DNA of 64,000 bases from Closterium sp. Naga37s-1. Taxonomy: Eukaryota; Streptophyta; Zygnematophyceae; Desmidiales; Closteriaceae. The notes beneath the pieces are model-generated. The model was not told where the DNA came from. It searched no databases and saw only the letters and a list, made by a program, of their open reading frames with translations. The stretch is taken from assembly GCA_947471745.1 (NCBI GenBank), contig CANJKZ010000262.1, positions 1,310,501-1,374,500 of the forward strand, read 5' to 3'. A program made the position numbers and the translations under genes. Shown here piece by piece: positions 1-12,000 of the stretch (the first letter of the stretch is position 1; each line of letters opens with the position of its first letter).

Positions 1-2720
1 AATCCGCACCGATCGAGGGGGAGAATTCTTGAGCAAGGAGTTTGAATTGTGGCTGAAGAAGAATGGCATAAGGCACTCCCTTACCATGCCATACTCCCCT
101 GCAATGAACGGCATCGCCGAGCGAGCGAACCGCACAATCACGGAGACGGCACGCGGGTTGCTCATTGAAGCCGGGCTACCCGACTACTTCTGGCCTGATG
201 CGGTGTGGAGTGCGTGTGTGGTCAAGAACAGAGCTTTGACTCATGTGGGAGCAGACAACTGGGTGCCCTATGTGGAGTGGATTTGAAGGAAGCCAAAGGT
301 GGATATGCTTCGGGTGTTCGGGTGCATGTGCATGGCGCTCGTGCCTAAGCATCTTCGGCACAACAAGCTCGGTGCTAAGGCGATATGGGCTGTGCACTTG
401 GGCATGGCTCAAAACAGCAAGGGGTGGCTTCTTTGCGACCCATTTACCAATAAATTCTTGGTGAGCAGGGACTGCAAATTCATGGAGAATCTGATGTACA
501 AGGATTGGAAGGCGGAGAATGAGGCGAAGATAGGCATGCGGTTTGGGGAGGTGAAGAGTTCCGGTTTGGAGCATGTGGAGCGTCCTTTGGAGCTGAGCAG
601 CAGCAGCACCACCACAAGGCAATCTTCCCTTGTGAATGGGGGAGAGGAGGCCATGAATGGAGAAGAAGAGGAGGAGGAGGTGCAGCAAGTGAGCGAGCGT
701 GCACCGACACTTCCTTCTCGCACTACGAGTGCTCCACGGATCCGAATCACTCCACAGCAACACCATGAGAGCCATCATGTCCCTGCAGCTGAGGAGGAAG
801 GAAGGGGCAAAAGGAGAATCCAAGCCCCAAATAGGCTGACCTTTGAGGCACTGGGAAAGCCAGCCAACTCAGCCTTGGCCGGAGCGGCAATGATGGTTGG
901 AGATGACGAGGAAAGTGAGTGCGAGGAGTTTGCTTTCGCGTTCTTCTCTCTGGTGGAGATGCCGGGGGAACCAGCAACTCTCCAGGAGGCCTTGGAGAGT
1001 AGTGATGCTGAGGAGTGGAAGAAGGCAATGGATAGTGAGCTGAATAGTATTGAGGAGAACGGCACGTGGGAATTGGTGGAGCTACCAGAGGAGCGTAAGG
1101 CGATTACGTCCAAGTGGCTCTTCAAGATCAAGTCCGACGCCGACGGCAAAATCGAGCGCTACAAGTCTAGGCTTGTGGCCAAGGGGTACCAGCAGAAGGA
1201 GAAGGTGGACTATAAGGAGTTGTTTGCTCCTGTGGTGAAGCCAACGACGCTGCGAACCCTACTCGCGGGAGCTACCATCAAAGGATGGGTGGTGAAACAA
1301 ATGGACGTGACAACCGCGTTCCTCAACGGCATTCTAGAAGAAGAGATTTTCTTGGCGCAGCCAGAGGGGTTTGATGATGGTAGTGGCAGAGTTTTGAAGC
1401 GGAAGAAGGCCCTTTATGGACTGAAGCAGGCCCCTAGGCAGTGGTACTTGAAGCTGCGAGACGTTTTGGAGGAGATCGGCTTCACTCCCACAAAGGCCGA
1501 TCACGCATTGTTCATGCTTGGCGAGGGGGAGCAGAGGAGCTTCATGGTGGTGTACGTGGATGACATCCTCATCTTCTCACCCTCCTCTGACCTTGTGAAG
1601 GAGGTGATGATGAAGCTTCAGGACAAGTTCAAGTGTAAGGCCCTTGGTGACGTCAACTTCTACCTCGGGCTTCACATTGAACGCGATGTGGAGAAGCGGT
1701 GCATGCTGGTGCATCAACGGAAGTACCTGGAGGCATTGGCTGCCAACTTTGGGCAAAGTGAAGGCCATGTGGCTACACCCTTTCCCTCTGGGTTCAAGTG
1801 TGTGAAGGGACCAGAGGAGGAGAGCGTTGGTGAAGAGGAAAGGCGCCGTTTTCACTCGTTGGTGGGCAGCCTCATGTATGCGGCGGTAAACACCCGACCA
1901 GACGTCGCGTTTGCTACCGGACAGTTGGCTAGGGTTGTTAAATGCCCTAATGAGGAGCAGGTAGCAGCTGGAATGAGGGTGTCCAGGTATCTTGGCCAAA
2001 CACCGACCGTTGGGCTGCAATACTCGACGGCGGCGCAAAGGCGCCAAAAGGGCGCGGATGGTGTTGAACCCGGGCGTTTGTTCCTCACCGCATTCTCGGA
2101 TGCTTCTTATGCATCGGAACCAGAGGACATGAAAATTGTAGGAGGGTTCATTTGCTGTGTTGGTGGAGGCCCTACAGCTTGGGAGAGCAAGAAGCAGGTG
2201 GATCAAGCATTGAGCTCGGTGGAGTCCGAGTACATGGCACTCTTCCGTGCCGTACGGAAGATTGTGTGGCAGCGGCGTTTGTTGGCTGAATTGGAGGAGG
2301 AGCAGCAAAGACCTACCCCACTCTACTGTGACAGCCAAGGTGCCATTGCACTTGCTAAGAACCCTGTGTTGCACGGCCTCACCAAACACATGAGGGTGAA
2401 GTGGCATTGGACGAGGAGCATGGTGGCCGCGGGTGAAGTTGAGTTGCGCTACGTGAAGACGACGGGGCAACCAGCTGACATGATGACCAAGAGGCTGGTG
2501 GAGCAGCAGCATTGAAAGTGTTGCAAGCTAGCTCGGATGGCTCTGGACTGAGAGAACCAGATCCTAAGGCCAACAATCCAAGGGGGAGTTTGTTGGTGCA
2601 ACCCTACGGTTTGCATTCGGCTTGTTGTCCGTGTGCGTGCATGCGTGTGTGCATGGAATGGTATGAGGGCATGAGATAATATATATTTCATGCTTACAAT
2701 AGTGTGTGAATGATGAGGCA
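1..2720 (+). mobile_element. Ty1/copia retrotransposon, 3' part (copia-1)
   Basis: Only the 3' half lies in the window: end of integrase, reverse transcriptase, RNase H, a purine-rich tract (ccaagggggagt, near 2578-2589) and the start of a 3' LTR at 2591 (tgttggtgcaacc). The LTR end cannot be placed because no second copy is in the window, so 2720 is a rough limit. The family differs from the copia elements further right. Confidence 0.8.
2..2515 (+). pseudogene. copia-1 pol polyprotein, partial, with one in-frame stop
   Basis: Open frame read from base 2. The integrase core shows an Asp (RTDRGGEF, codon at 11-13) and a Glu (GIAERANR, codon at 119-121) with 35 residues between them, the D-35-E spacing of retroviral-type integrases. 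A TGA at 284-286 interrupts the frame where related proteins read WTGKKPKV; the same frame resumes at once (RKPKVDMLRVFGC). Reverse transcriptase follows with FLNGILEEEI, ALYGLKQAPRQW and the catalytic YVDD near 1553-1564, then RNase H (SDASYAS, SSVESEYMAL, LYCDSQGA) ending in DMMTKRLVEQQH. In the virus-like particle these enzymes copy element RNA and integrate the cDNA. The single stop suggests a recently inactivated copy; suppression or a sequencing error are alternatives. Confidence 0.85.
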
Positions 2721-3349
2721 TGATTTTGAATGTGTGTGTCGAGTCAATAGCGAGTTATCGCTAGTCGCGTGTCACGTCGTCATTTGCGTGTCGTGTGCGG
2801 TTTTCAATTTTGTCGTGTGTGGAACGTTCGGCGTGTCGCAGGTGTGCACAGCAGACTTCCAAGAACTCAAGGAAGAATTTATCTTGAAGAACCAGAGCCA
2901 TGGTTTCAAGATTCAAGTGATTTCGAAGCTCTCCAAAAGGGTAAACTTCAAGATAGTGACAATAGTTACATTACAATGTGTAGTGTAACATTTCTCTTGG
3001 TGTAGGCCCTTGTGGAGGGTAGTTTCGAGACCTTTCATGGTTGGGGGCAGTGTGGTGCTGGGAGTCATTCCAAACTCGTAACTCTTCCTAATTTGTGTTC
3101 TAAGACTATAGTGGCTGCCATAGTGTCATTCATTCAAACCAACGTTGCGTCATCAACACTTGATGAAATCGTGTGATGTAAATTGCCTATTGTAGGCGAT
3201 ATCAAGACGCTCCAGATCCAATTTATAGTAAGTCATTTAAAGTTGTGAACAGAACGCTATCAACGTTTGAAGCCGCTGTGCAGAAATCCGACTGCGCACT
3301 CTATCTTTCGTCTTAGCCACATTCAAGCCTATTGTGAATATAACAAGTT
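2721..3349. other. no recognised gene
   Basis: AT-richer sequence between the copia-1 LTR and the first recognisable pol homology of copia-2. Short open frames here resemble nothing I know. It may hold the rest of the copia-1 LTR and decayed upstream sequence of copia-2. Confidence 0.4.
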
Positions 3350-3423
3350 TGAGTTGGAGTGCCTAGCGGCCGCTGCACCTCATCTCGCGTCCACGCTACT
3401 TTGCCATGAGGGAGACCTGGATG

Positions 3424-3655
3424 TGTTGAAATGTATTTGTATACATTCATATAAATGCCTACAGTAGCCTAGTGTAGTTATCTTAGTTTCCTGCTTGGTG
3501 GTGTACCCACCTTTCCTACCCTATTTGTACTCAACTTTCTATAGTGAAATCATTCTCCTCTTTTGCTCTTTTCTGCTCCCCCTACTCTCTCGACACTCAA
3601 GCTAGTACCTTGGACCCTAGCCATGGTTCCCAACTGCAACTAGCTACTTTCGACA
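3424..3655 (+). repeat. 5' LTR of element A
   Basis: 232 bp, TG...CA ends, one mismatch to the 3' copy. Confidence 0.95.
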
Positions 3656-3668
3656 TGGTATCAGAGCA
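3656..3668 (+). promoter_or_regulatory. primer binding site, element A
   Basis: tggtatcagagca directly follows the 5' LTR and matches the 3' end of plant initiator-Met tRNA, the usual copia primer. Confidence 0.9.
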
Positions 3669-3829
3669 CGTAACATCCTGGCCTGCTGTTTTCAACTACT
3701 TCATGGGCCCACCAACTTTAAACTTCTTTTTTTCCTAAACTGCCTTTAGCGTGTTTCGCGCTCTGCCCTGCTGCCCGTCGCGGCCCTTCGTGGCCCCTTC
3801 GTGGCCCCTTCGCGACCCCGTTGCGACCC

Positions 3830-4290
3830 TGTCGCGGCCCCGTCACGGCCTCGCCCCGGCTCTGCCCCGTCGCCCGGCCCTGCCCCGTCGCCCTGTCGCG
3901 GCCCCCCGTCGCGGCCCCCCGTCGCGGCCCCACGTCGCGGCCCCCCGTCGCGGCCCCCCGTCGCGGCCCCCCGTCGCGGCCCCCCGTCGCGGCCCCCCGT
4001 CGCGGCCCCCCGTCGCGGCCCCCGTCGCGGCCCCTGCCCCGTCGCCCTGTCGCGGCCCCCCGTCGCGGCCCCCCGTCGCGGCCCCCCGTCGCGGCCCCCC
4101 ATCGCGGCCTCCCGTCGCGGCCCTCGTCGCGGCCCCTGCCCCGGCCCTGCCCCTGCCCTGCCGCGGCCCTGCACGGACCCTGCCCCGGCCTTGCCCCGGC
4201 CCAGCCCCGGCCCTCCCCCTTCCCTGCCCCGGCCCTGCCCCGACCCTGCCCCGGCCCTACCCCGGCCATGCCTGGTCCCCTGTCGCGGCG
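3830..4290 (+). repeat. GC-rich tandem array in the element A leader
   Basis: Units of about 13 bp built on cccccgtcgcggc, grading into cctgccccggc. The long Arg/Pro/Gly open frames on both strands here are by-products of the array. Confidence 0.9.
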
Positions 4291-5110
4291 CACCCGGGGC
4301 CCGCGCCCCACCCCCCCCCCCCCCCCTCTTTTCCCGTCGCCTGTCACGGCGCCCTGGGGGGCCGCGCGCGGCCCCCCTGAGGTCGCCTCGACAGGCGACG
4401 GGAGGGGCGACCTGGGGGGGGGGGCCGGGCGTCGCCCCTTCTGCCGCCTGTTTTGGCGCCCTGGGAGGCCACGCGTCACCCCCCCCCCCCCCCCCCCTCC
4501 CCCCTTCTGCAGCTTCCGCCGTGGGGGGAGGGAGATGTGGGGTGGCGGGTGTGAGTTGCCTGCAGCCCGTCCTACCCCTCCCTTCAGCGGGATCCGCCTT
4601 GAAGGGGGGGGAGAGGTTGCGGGGGGAGGGTGAAGGGAAACGGGGGGAGTGTGAGAGGGTGGCGAGAGAGACTCTGCAAAGCCAGCAGCCACCCCTCCTC
4701 TCTCTCTCACTGCCGCTTGTGCTGCTGTGGGGGGGAGGGTAAGAGAGGGTGGTGGGAAAACAGTCAAGCATCTGCCGCTGCCACCCGCTGCTACCGTGGC
4801 ACCTCCTGCTGCCGCCCCTGCCGCCATCTGCCCTTGTTTCTGCTGTCTGCTGCTGGGGCCTGCAGGTGCTACCGTCGAGCCGCTGCTGTCCTGCTGCATG
4901 TTGCAGCCACAGAGCCTGCTCCTCAGGCGACCTGCCGCCCCTACACCTTCTACTGCGTTTGCCTTGGCTGAGGGCGTGCTATAGCTGTATTTGCCACTCC
5001 TGCACTGGCTACTACTGCTCTTGCTTGCTTCTGTTTCTTCCACTGCACCTGGTGTACCCCTGCAGACTTTGTGCTACACACGGGTTTCCACTGTAGGCAT
5101 TTAGGGGGTG

Positions 5111-5342
5111 TGTTGAAATGTATTTGTATACATTCATATAAATGCCTACAGTAGCCTAGTGTAGTTATCTTAGTTTCCTGCTTGGTGGTGTACCCACCTT
5201 TCCTACCCTATTTGTACTCAACTTTCTATAGTGAAATCATTCTCCTCTTTTGCTCTTTTCTGCTCCCCCTACTCTCTCGACACTCAAGCTAGTACCTTGG
5301 ACCCTAGCCATGGTTCCCAACTGCAACTAGCTATTTTCGACA
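5111..5342 (+). repeat. 3' LTR of element A
   Basis: 232 bp, followed by the target duplication ggatg at 5343-5347. Confidence 0.95.
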
Positions 5343-6989
5343 GGATGCACTCGACATCCCGACCCCGCGTTCTTAAACAGACGCGATCACGGATCCGTAA
5401 TCCTCTTTGTGGCAGATAGCCATGGACGCAGAGATGGCTTCCTGGAAGTCCACGGCACCTACGTCGACGCAGTTCCCCCACCTGGGGTGAACATAGTCGA
5501 TGGCATGTGGATTTTCAGGGTGAAGCAGCCACCGGGTTCTCCGCATGCCTTCAAGGCACGTTACGTTGCACGAGGCTTCAGTTTGCGTGAGGGGGTCGAC
5601 TTCTTCCATACCTTCTCCTCCACCCCGAAGATGACCACTCTTCGGGTGCTACTGCACGTTGCAGCACAGCGCGACTACGAGATGCACTCCCTTGACTTCT
5701 CGACAGCCTTCCTGCAGGGCATCTTTTACAAGGCTATCTGGTTGCGCCGCCCACGTGGCTTCACTGGGTCGTTTCCTGAGGGTACCCAGTGGAGTCTTCG
5801 GCGACCAGTCTACGGTATGCGTCAGGCGCCCTGTGAGTGGCACGACACACTGGGGACTACACTTGCGGCTCTTGGCTTGGCTCCCTCGACTGCTGAACCT
5901 TCGATGTTTCTGCGCACAGACACTTCTCTGCCGCCGTTCTATGTTCTCGTATACATCGACGACTTGGTTTTTGCTACTGCTGACACTGAGGCACTGGCCC
6001 TGGTGAAGGCGGAGCTGCAGGAGAGACACACCTGCACTAACCTGGGTGATCTGCGGAGCTATCTTGGCTTGCAGCTCACCCAGGACAGAGCACGACACAC
6101 CATCACCCTCACTCAGTCACACATGGTACAGCAGATCCTTTAGCGCTTCGACTTCTTGTGGTCCTCACCACAGCCCACCCCTCTGTCTACAGGCCACTCG
6201 TTCTCAGCTCCACCTTCGGACGAGTCCGTAGAGCTGAGTGGTCCATACCCAGAGCTTGTGGGTTGCCTCATGTACTTGATGACGTGCACACGACCTGACC
6301 TCGCGTACCCTCTCAGCCTCCTGGCTCGCTACGTGGCTCCCGGTAGACACCGAAAGGTGCACTGGGAAGCTGCAAAGAGGGTATTGCGTTACTTGTGCAG
6401 TACATGGGGCATGGAGCTTGTGCTTGGAGGACAGGGTTCGGTTGTTCTCACCGGCCACTCAGACGAATCTTGGGTTGACAACCAGATGACTCACCGGTCG
6501 ACACAGGGGTACAGCTTCAGCCTCGGCGATGGTTCTGTCTCGTGGAGGTCCACTCGCTCGTCTTCTATACTTAGTTCCAGCTGTGAGGCCGAGATCTACG
6601 ATGGGGCTATGGCCGCACAGGAGCTCCGCTGGCTGACCTACCTGCTGACCGAGTTGTGAGCTGCCTCGTTCTCCTCCAGTTCTGTACATCGTCAGCAAGG
6701 TCATGATTGCCTTGTGCCAGGACCAGAGACTGGAGCACAGAACGAAGCACATTGCTCTCTGTTACTTCCTCACGCGAGAGCTGCAGCAGCGTGGTCAGCT
6801 TCGTCTTGCTTACGTGGCCACACAGGCCAACACTTCTGATGTCTTCACCAGGGCCCTTGGGTCTAGTGATCATCAGCGTTTCTGCACTGCTCTTGGGCTT
6901 GTGCCCACTCTGCCTCACTTGCTTATCTCTTGATCTTGCCTTTGTTGTACACTGATATATATAAGAATACATGCTCTTGCTATTATAAA

Positions 6990-7115
6990 CTTTGCATGTT
7001 TATATCATGTTAGTTATGTTAGGTTGTACTGGGTCACTCCCTAAGGGGTACAATCTTTGTTAGGGTTGCTATTTGTATCACTCACCCTGCTTAGTCAATC
7101 ATTTCTTTCTTGACA
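6990..7115 (+). repeat. probable decayed 3' LTR of copia-2
   Basis: Shows the same run of motifs as the copia-B LTR: ggttgtactgggt, ctaaggggtacaa, gttagggtt, then a C/T-rich end with ttcttgaca. Boundaries are approximate. Confidence 0.55.
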
Positions 7116-7553
7116 CGAACTGCTCGAGCAGAATCCTCACCACTTCTGCTGCCTGATGCTATCTGCCCTGACGGTCCAGATGCTTCGTAACCGTACGCGA
7201 CTCTTTGCGTCATTCCGCCTCTTCGTCTTCAGCCTTGGTAATGCGTGCTTCGCTTGTTGTCATGAGTGTTTAGTGCCCTTTCTCATTTTACTATTCATAA
7301 CAACCCTGAAATCAGGGTAATTACCCTGATAAAAACAGCCCTGACCTGCACTTGCATTGCGAGATGACATGTGTGGGAGTATATGAAGGAGGGAAATAAA
7401 TATGTTGAAGAAATAAAGTCATTATGGATATGATTTACAAAAGATTCACAAGGATACGCCATTGCTGCTGCTGCCCCTCCCCTGTCTCCAAAAGACTCTC
7501 CCCATCCACCGATGTGGCAGCGTCCTAGAATGACACCGTGAGGAGGAGAGGGC
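7116..7553. other. no gene; partial similarity to sequence near 31.8 kb
   Basis: Bases 7346-7545 share several short blocks in the same order with 31798-31955 (acctgcacttgcattgcga, then a ctctcc..atc..cc block, then aatgacacc). The region at 31.8 kb lies beyond the 3' end of polycystin gene 1, so this may be a fragment of the same duplicated block. Confidence 0.35.
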
Positions 7554-7694
7554 TGTCAGTAGATATGCACTGTGGATGCCCGATTGATCCTAGGGGGGTT
7601 ACAGGCGCGTTCGCCTGGGGGGTTATGGGCGCACTCTCACCCGCTACTTAACAAGCCATTTTATCCCAATTGTCTAGTGGTTGGGATTCTGACA
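7554..7694 (+). repeat. TRIM copy 1, 5' LTR
   Basis: 141 bp; ends gggattctgaca directly before the primer site. Confidence 0.93.
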
Positions 7695-7767
7695 TGGTGT
7701 CAGAGTGGTCTTGGGTTCGAATCCCGGTATATGCACATGTAGGCCGTTGCTGCTGTGCTCAGTCCTG

Positions 7768-7902
7768 TGTCAGAACATATATAGCTTATGCTGTTGTGTA
7801 GGCTATAGTGGGGTATCCCATAGGGGGTACAACCCAATTAGGGTTTTCTATATGTACTCACCTCATCCATAGTTCATTCATCCTCGTTCTTCATTCTTCT
7901 CA
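7768..7902 (+). repeat. copia-B 5' LTR
   Basis: 135 bp, tgtcag...ttctca, identical to the 3' LTR by eye. It should carry the promoter of the element. Confidence 0.96.
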
Positions 7903-7916
7903 TGGTATCGAGCAGG
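7903..7916 (+). promoter_or_regulatory. copia-B primer binding site
   Basis: tggtatcgagcagg, close to the tggtatcagagc primer site used by elements A and C. Confidence 0.8.
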
Positions 7917-8039
7917 TTCCCTCGTGGGAACTGTTCCTAGGGCCCACCGTTTTTTTTTCCTGCCCGGAGCGCACTCTGCCCCTACCCGAGTCGCGCTCCC
8001 CTCTCTCTTGGCCCCTAGTGGCCCCTTTAGCCGCCCGTC

Positions 8040-8600
8040 ACGGCCCTTAGACGCCCGCGCGCCGCCCGTCCCGGCCCCTTAGACGCCCGCGCGCCGCCCG
8101 TCCCGGCCCCTAGACACCCGTGCGCCACCCGGCCCGGCCCCTAGACGCCCGCGCGCCGCCCGTCCCGGCCCCTAGACGCCCGCGCGCCGCCCGTCCCGGC
8201 CCCTAGACGCCCGCGCGCCGCCCGTCCCGGCCCCTCGACGCCCGCGCGCCGCCCGTCTCGGCCCCTCGACGCCCGCGCGCCGCCCGTCCCGGCCCCTCGC
8301 CGCCCGTGAGCCGCCCGTCCCGGCCCCTAGACGCCCGCGCGCCGCCCGTCCCGGCCCCTAGACGCCCGCGCGCCGCCCGTCCCGGCCCCTCGACGCCCAC
8401 GCGCCGCCCGTCCCGGCCCCTAGACGCCCGCGCGCCACCCGGCCCGACCCCTAGACGCCCGCGCGCCGCCCGTCCCGGCCCCTCGACGCCCGCGCGCCGC
8501 CCGTCCCGGCCCCTCGACGCCCGCGCGCCGCCCGTCCCGGCCCCACGCCGCCCGTGAGCCGCCCGTCCCGGCCGCGCACCGCAGTCCCGGCCCCACGCCG
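8040..8600 (+). repeat. GC-rich tandem array in the copia-B leader
   Basis: Imperfect units of about 30 bp built on gacgcccgcgcgccgcccg and tcccggcccct, continuing to about 8930 as a looser Pro/Ala/Arg-like CCG/AGC array. Long open frames here come from the array. It lies between the primer site and gag, where an LTR element keeps its untranslated leader and packaging signals. Confidence 0.9.
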
Positions 8601-9003
8601 CCCGTGCGCCGCCCGTCCCAGCCGCGCGCCGCCGTCTCGGTCCCCACGCCGCCTGTGCCGCTGAGGAGCTCAGCCGCCCGAGCCGCCCGAGCCGCCCGCA
8701 CCGCCCGAGCAGCCCGAGCCGTGCTGCCCCTCAGCAGCACAACCGAGCCGCCCGACAGCAGAGCAGCCGAGCCGCCCAGCAGCCGAGCCGCTCAACAGCC
8801 AAGCCGCCCAGCAGCCGAGCCGCCCAGCAGCCGTGCCGCCCAGCAGCGGAGCCGCCGAGCCGCCGAGCCGCCCGGCAGCCGAGCCGCCGAGCCGCCGCGC
8901 CGCCCTCCTTCCGGGCCGCCCGACCTGTCCAGTCTGGTGAGCACAGCGCCCTTTCACTGCACTGCCCTCACCCTACTGTTTGCGCTGCCAGTCGTCTAGG
9001 GTC

Positions 9004-12000
9004 ATGGCTACCCCTAGTGTTCTAGTCTTTGACGCTGAGGGTCGGGCCATTGACTTTGAGGTCTGGGTGGATGACCTGCAGCTGTTCTTACAGTGCGATA
9101 GGGCAGATGGTCTCTCTCTCTTTGACCTCACCTCTGGCGCCTCCACTGCCCCTGCTGCTGACGCCGACGCCACTGTTCGCTCCCAGTGGGCCACGCGCGA
9201 CGCTGCTGCACGTCTTGCTGTGCGTCGCCACCTCCCTACCTCCGAGCGTGCACACTTTAGTCAGTACAAGAGTGCTCAGACCTTGTACGACGCTGTAGTT
9301 GCGCGCTACTCCTCCCCTGCCACTGCTGCACTGAGCCGTCTCATGCTACCGTACCTCTTTCCTGACCTTGCTGCCTTTCCCACAGTCGCTGACCTCATTA
9401 CGCACCTCCGCACTAGTGACGCTCGCTACCGCGCTGCACTCCCTGCTGACTTCTGCGCCAAGAACCCCCCCCCCATGTACATCACTCTTTACTACATAGT
9501 CACTCGCCTTCCTGACTCCCTTCGCGTAGTCAGGGACCACTTTCTCTCTGTCTGTCCCACCACTCTCACTGTTGACCTCCTCGAGAAGTCCCTCCTAGCG
9601 GCCGAGAAGAGCATAGTCGCTGTAGGGGCCTCTCGTGGTGACCCGCGCACCCCCATCTTTGAGGGGTGTTCCCCCTCCCCCCTTCTGCCCTCTGTTGCCT
9701 CTGCTGCTGCGGCCGACCTCCTTGGTCTTGAGTCGGTCGGTGTGGCGTCTGCCCCTAGTGGGAGACGCCGCTCTGGCAAGGGCAAGGGGGGCAAGGGCGC
9801 TGGAGGAGCGAGCGGGGGCGGTGGAGGTGGAGGTGGCGGCAGTGGGGGGAGTGGGGGTGGCGGTGGGAGTGGAGGTGGGGGTGGAGGAGTCGGTGGCGGC
9901 AGTGGAGGCGGAGGTGTCGGCGGCGGTGGCAGTGGGAGCGGGGGTGGCGGAGGTGGCGGCGGCGGAGGCGGAGGTGGAGGCGGCGGCAGTAGCGGAGGCG
10001 GCGGAGGCGGAGGAGGCGGCGGGGGTGGAGGTGGTGCTGGTCGCGGGTCTTCGCAGAGGAGTGGCTCCGGTGGTGGCTCGCGCCAGCAGCAGCAGCGTGG
10101 TCGTGACACCTTGTCCCCTCAGCAGCTTCGTGAGTGGTACACTGCGCGTCAGCGAGGTGGGGGTTTTGGTCCGTGCTCCTACGTTTTGCGCACCGGCGAC
10201 CGTGCGGGTGAGCAGTGTGGGGGTCCCCACCCCACTCAGCGCTGCTTTGGCCGCCTGACGGACGCGTGGCGTCACCAGTTCCCGGAGGCCTCAGAGATCC
10301 CTCGTTGGGGTGACCTGTCCAGGGCGGGTGTTGCCATCTATGATCTTGACTTTGATGCTATTCTCTCTGCCATGTATGCTGTGTCTATTAGTGATGAGGG
10401 TGACTGTTACCGGTGTTTCCCGCCCGATCCGGGTATTGAGACTGCTGCTCTAGGTCCTGGTGAGGCTGCTGCCCTAGGTGCTTGCGACGCTGCTGCCCTA
10501 GGTGCTCGTGTGTCTGCGTCCTCAGGTACTGGTGAGTCTGCGCTCTCAGGTACTACGTCGGCTTCGGCCTCCCTCACCTTCACCCTTGACTCTGGGGCGT
10601 CTCGCTCCTTCTTTAGGGACCGCACCACACTCACACCGCTGAGTCGACCGGTTGCAGTGTCTCTGGCTGACCCCTCTGGGGGTCCTGTCCTGTCTCGCTT
10701 CTCCACAGTCCTCCCGTGTCCGGCGGCTCCCTCTGGCACCCTGTCTGGTCTCTACCTCCCCTCGTTCTCTACGAACCTGGTGAGTGGTGCTGACCTACAG
10801 GATGCGGGTGTACACCAGTTCACTCCTGCGCGTCAGCGGGTGACGCACTGTACAGAGGCTCGCACAGGCCGACACCTGGCTACGTTTACCCGTCAGCCGG
10901 GGTCGAGCCTGTACACACTGACCACTGCGTCTCCTCCCGTTACTGAGTCTGGTAGAGTCGCTTCGTCGGGTCAGGTGTTTGCTGCTGCGTCCAGGTCTGG
11001 TCCTGAGTCTGCCCCCTGTTCTTGTCGTCTCCTGTCTCACGAGACTCTTCTCTGGCACCACCGTCTTGGTCACCCCTCTCTGCTTCGACTCAGAGGCATG
11101 GCCTCCCGTCTTCTAGTGTCTGGTCTCCCCCGGTCCCTCCCTCCCCTTCCTCAGGGCCCTGGCCCTACCTGTGTCCCCTGTGTCGAGGGGCGCCAGCGTG
11201 CTGCCTCTCACTCCTCCCAGTTTCCTCCGACAGAGGCCCCGTTGCAGACGCTCCACATGGACGTGTGGGGCCCAGCCCGCGTCCGTGGGCAGGGTCACGA
11301 GCGCTACTTCCTGCTCGTTGTTGACGACTACTCGCGTTACACCGCAGTCTTCCCCTTGCGCGGCAAGGGTGATGTCACTGAGGTGCTGATCGACTGGATC
11401 CGCGCAGCTCGTCTCCAGCTCAGGCAGAGCTTTGGCTCCGACTTTCCTGTTCTGCGTCTGCACTCGGACAGAGGCGGAGAGTTCTCCTCTGGCCTTCTGC
11501 GAGCCTACTGTCGTGCACGAGGCATCCGTCAGACCTTCACGCTCCCGGACTCTCCGCAGCAAAATGGGATTGCTGAGCGCCGCATTGGCATGGTCATGGA
11601 CGTCGCTCGTACGTCTATGATGCATGCGGCTGCCCCCCATTTTCTGTGGCCGTTTGCGGTGAGGTACGCGGCACGTCAGATCAACCTTCACCCCAGGGTC
11701 TCCAGGCCGGAGACCTCCCCAGCCTTGCTGTGGACCGGGAAGGTGGGCGATGCGTCGGCGTTCCGGGTCTGGGGATCTCGGGCGTTTGTCCGCGACTTGT
11801 CTGCGGACAAACTGTCCCCTCGTGCTGCTCCTTGCGTCTTCCTGGGGTTCCCCCCAGACGCGCCTGGGTGGCAGTTCTACCACCCCACCTCTCGCCGTGT
11901 TCTGTCCTCTCAGGACGTCACGTTCGACGAGTCGGTACCCTACTACCGCCTCTTCCCCTACCGCACTCCGTCCCCCCCCCCGCCCCCGCTCTTCCTTGTA

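Larger units (their letters stand above)
3424..5342 (+). mobile_element. non-autonomous LTR retrotransposon A (complete, nested in copia-2)
   Basis: Two 232-bp LTRs (3424-3655 and 5111-5342) differ at one base and run from tgttga to cgaca. The element is flanked by a 5-bp duplication ggatg (3419-3423 and 5343-5347). A primer binding site tggtatcagagc, complementary to initiator-Met tRNA, starts at 3656 right after the LTR, and a purine tract ttagggggtg ends at 5110. The 1.45-kb interior has no gag or pol; it is a GC-rich tandem array followed by C- and T-rich sequence. Such an element must borrow proteins from a copia relative. The near-identical LTRs indicate a recent insertion. Confidence 0.95.
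3350..6933 (+). pseudogene. copia-2 pol remnant, split by LTR element A
   Basis: A decayed relative of the intact copia-B polyprotein. Bases 3350-3423 match the linker before the reverse transcriptase (FELECLAAAAPHL against FQCLAAASPHL). The gene is then broken by element A (3424-5342 plus TSD) and resumes at 5343 with the same motif order. Reverse transcriptase keeps LDFSTAFLQG, PVYGMRQAPCEW and a YIDD box near 5950; RNase H keeps SSSCEAEIY; the end is LPHLLIS before the stop at 6931-6933. Lesions: a frameshift and drift between 5343 and 5409, CAG to TAG at 6141-6143 and GGA to TGA at 6657-6659. Dead as a protein, but its order of decay dates the A insertion. Confidence 0.85.

Noticed and set aside
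3718-5043. Long Arg/Gly/Pro-rich open frames on both strands
   Set aside because: They arise from the GC-rich array inside non-autonomous element A, and stop-free frames exist in several registers at once.
7668-7740. A functional tRNA gene
   Set aside because: A box, anticodon-like hairpin and B box are present, but no acceptor stem pairs, and the copy sits across an LTR boundary; treated as tRNA-like sequence in a TRIM.
8980-9003. Upstream start of copia-B gag-pol
   Set aside because: The extension begins at a TTG; ATG 9004 is the first proper start in frame.
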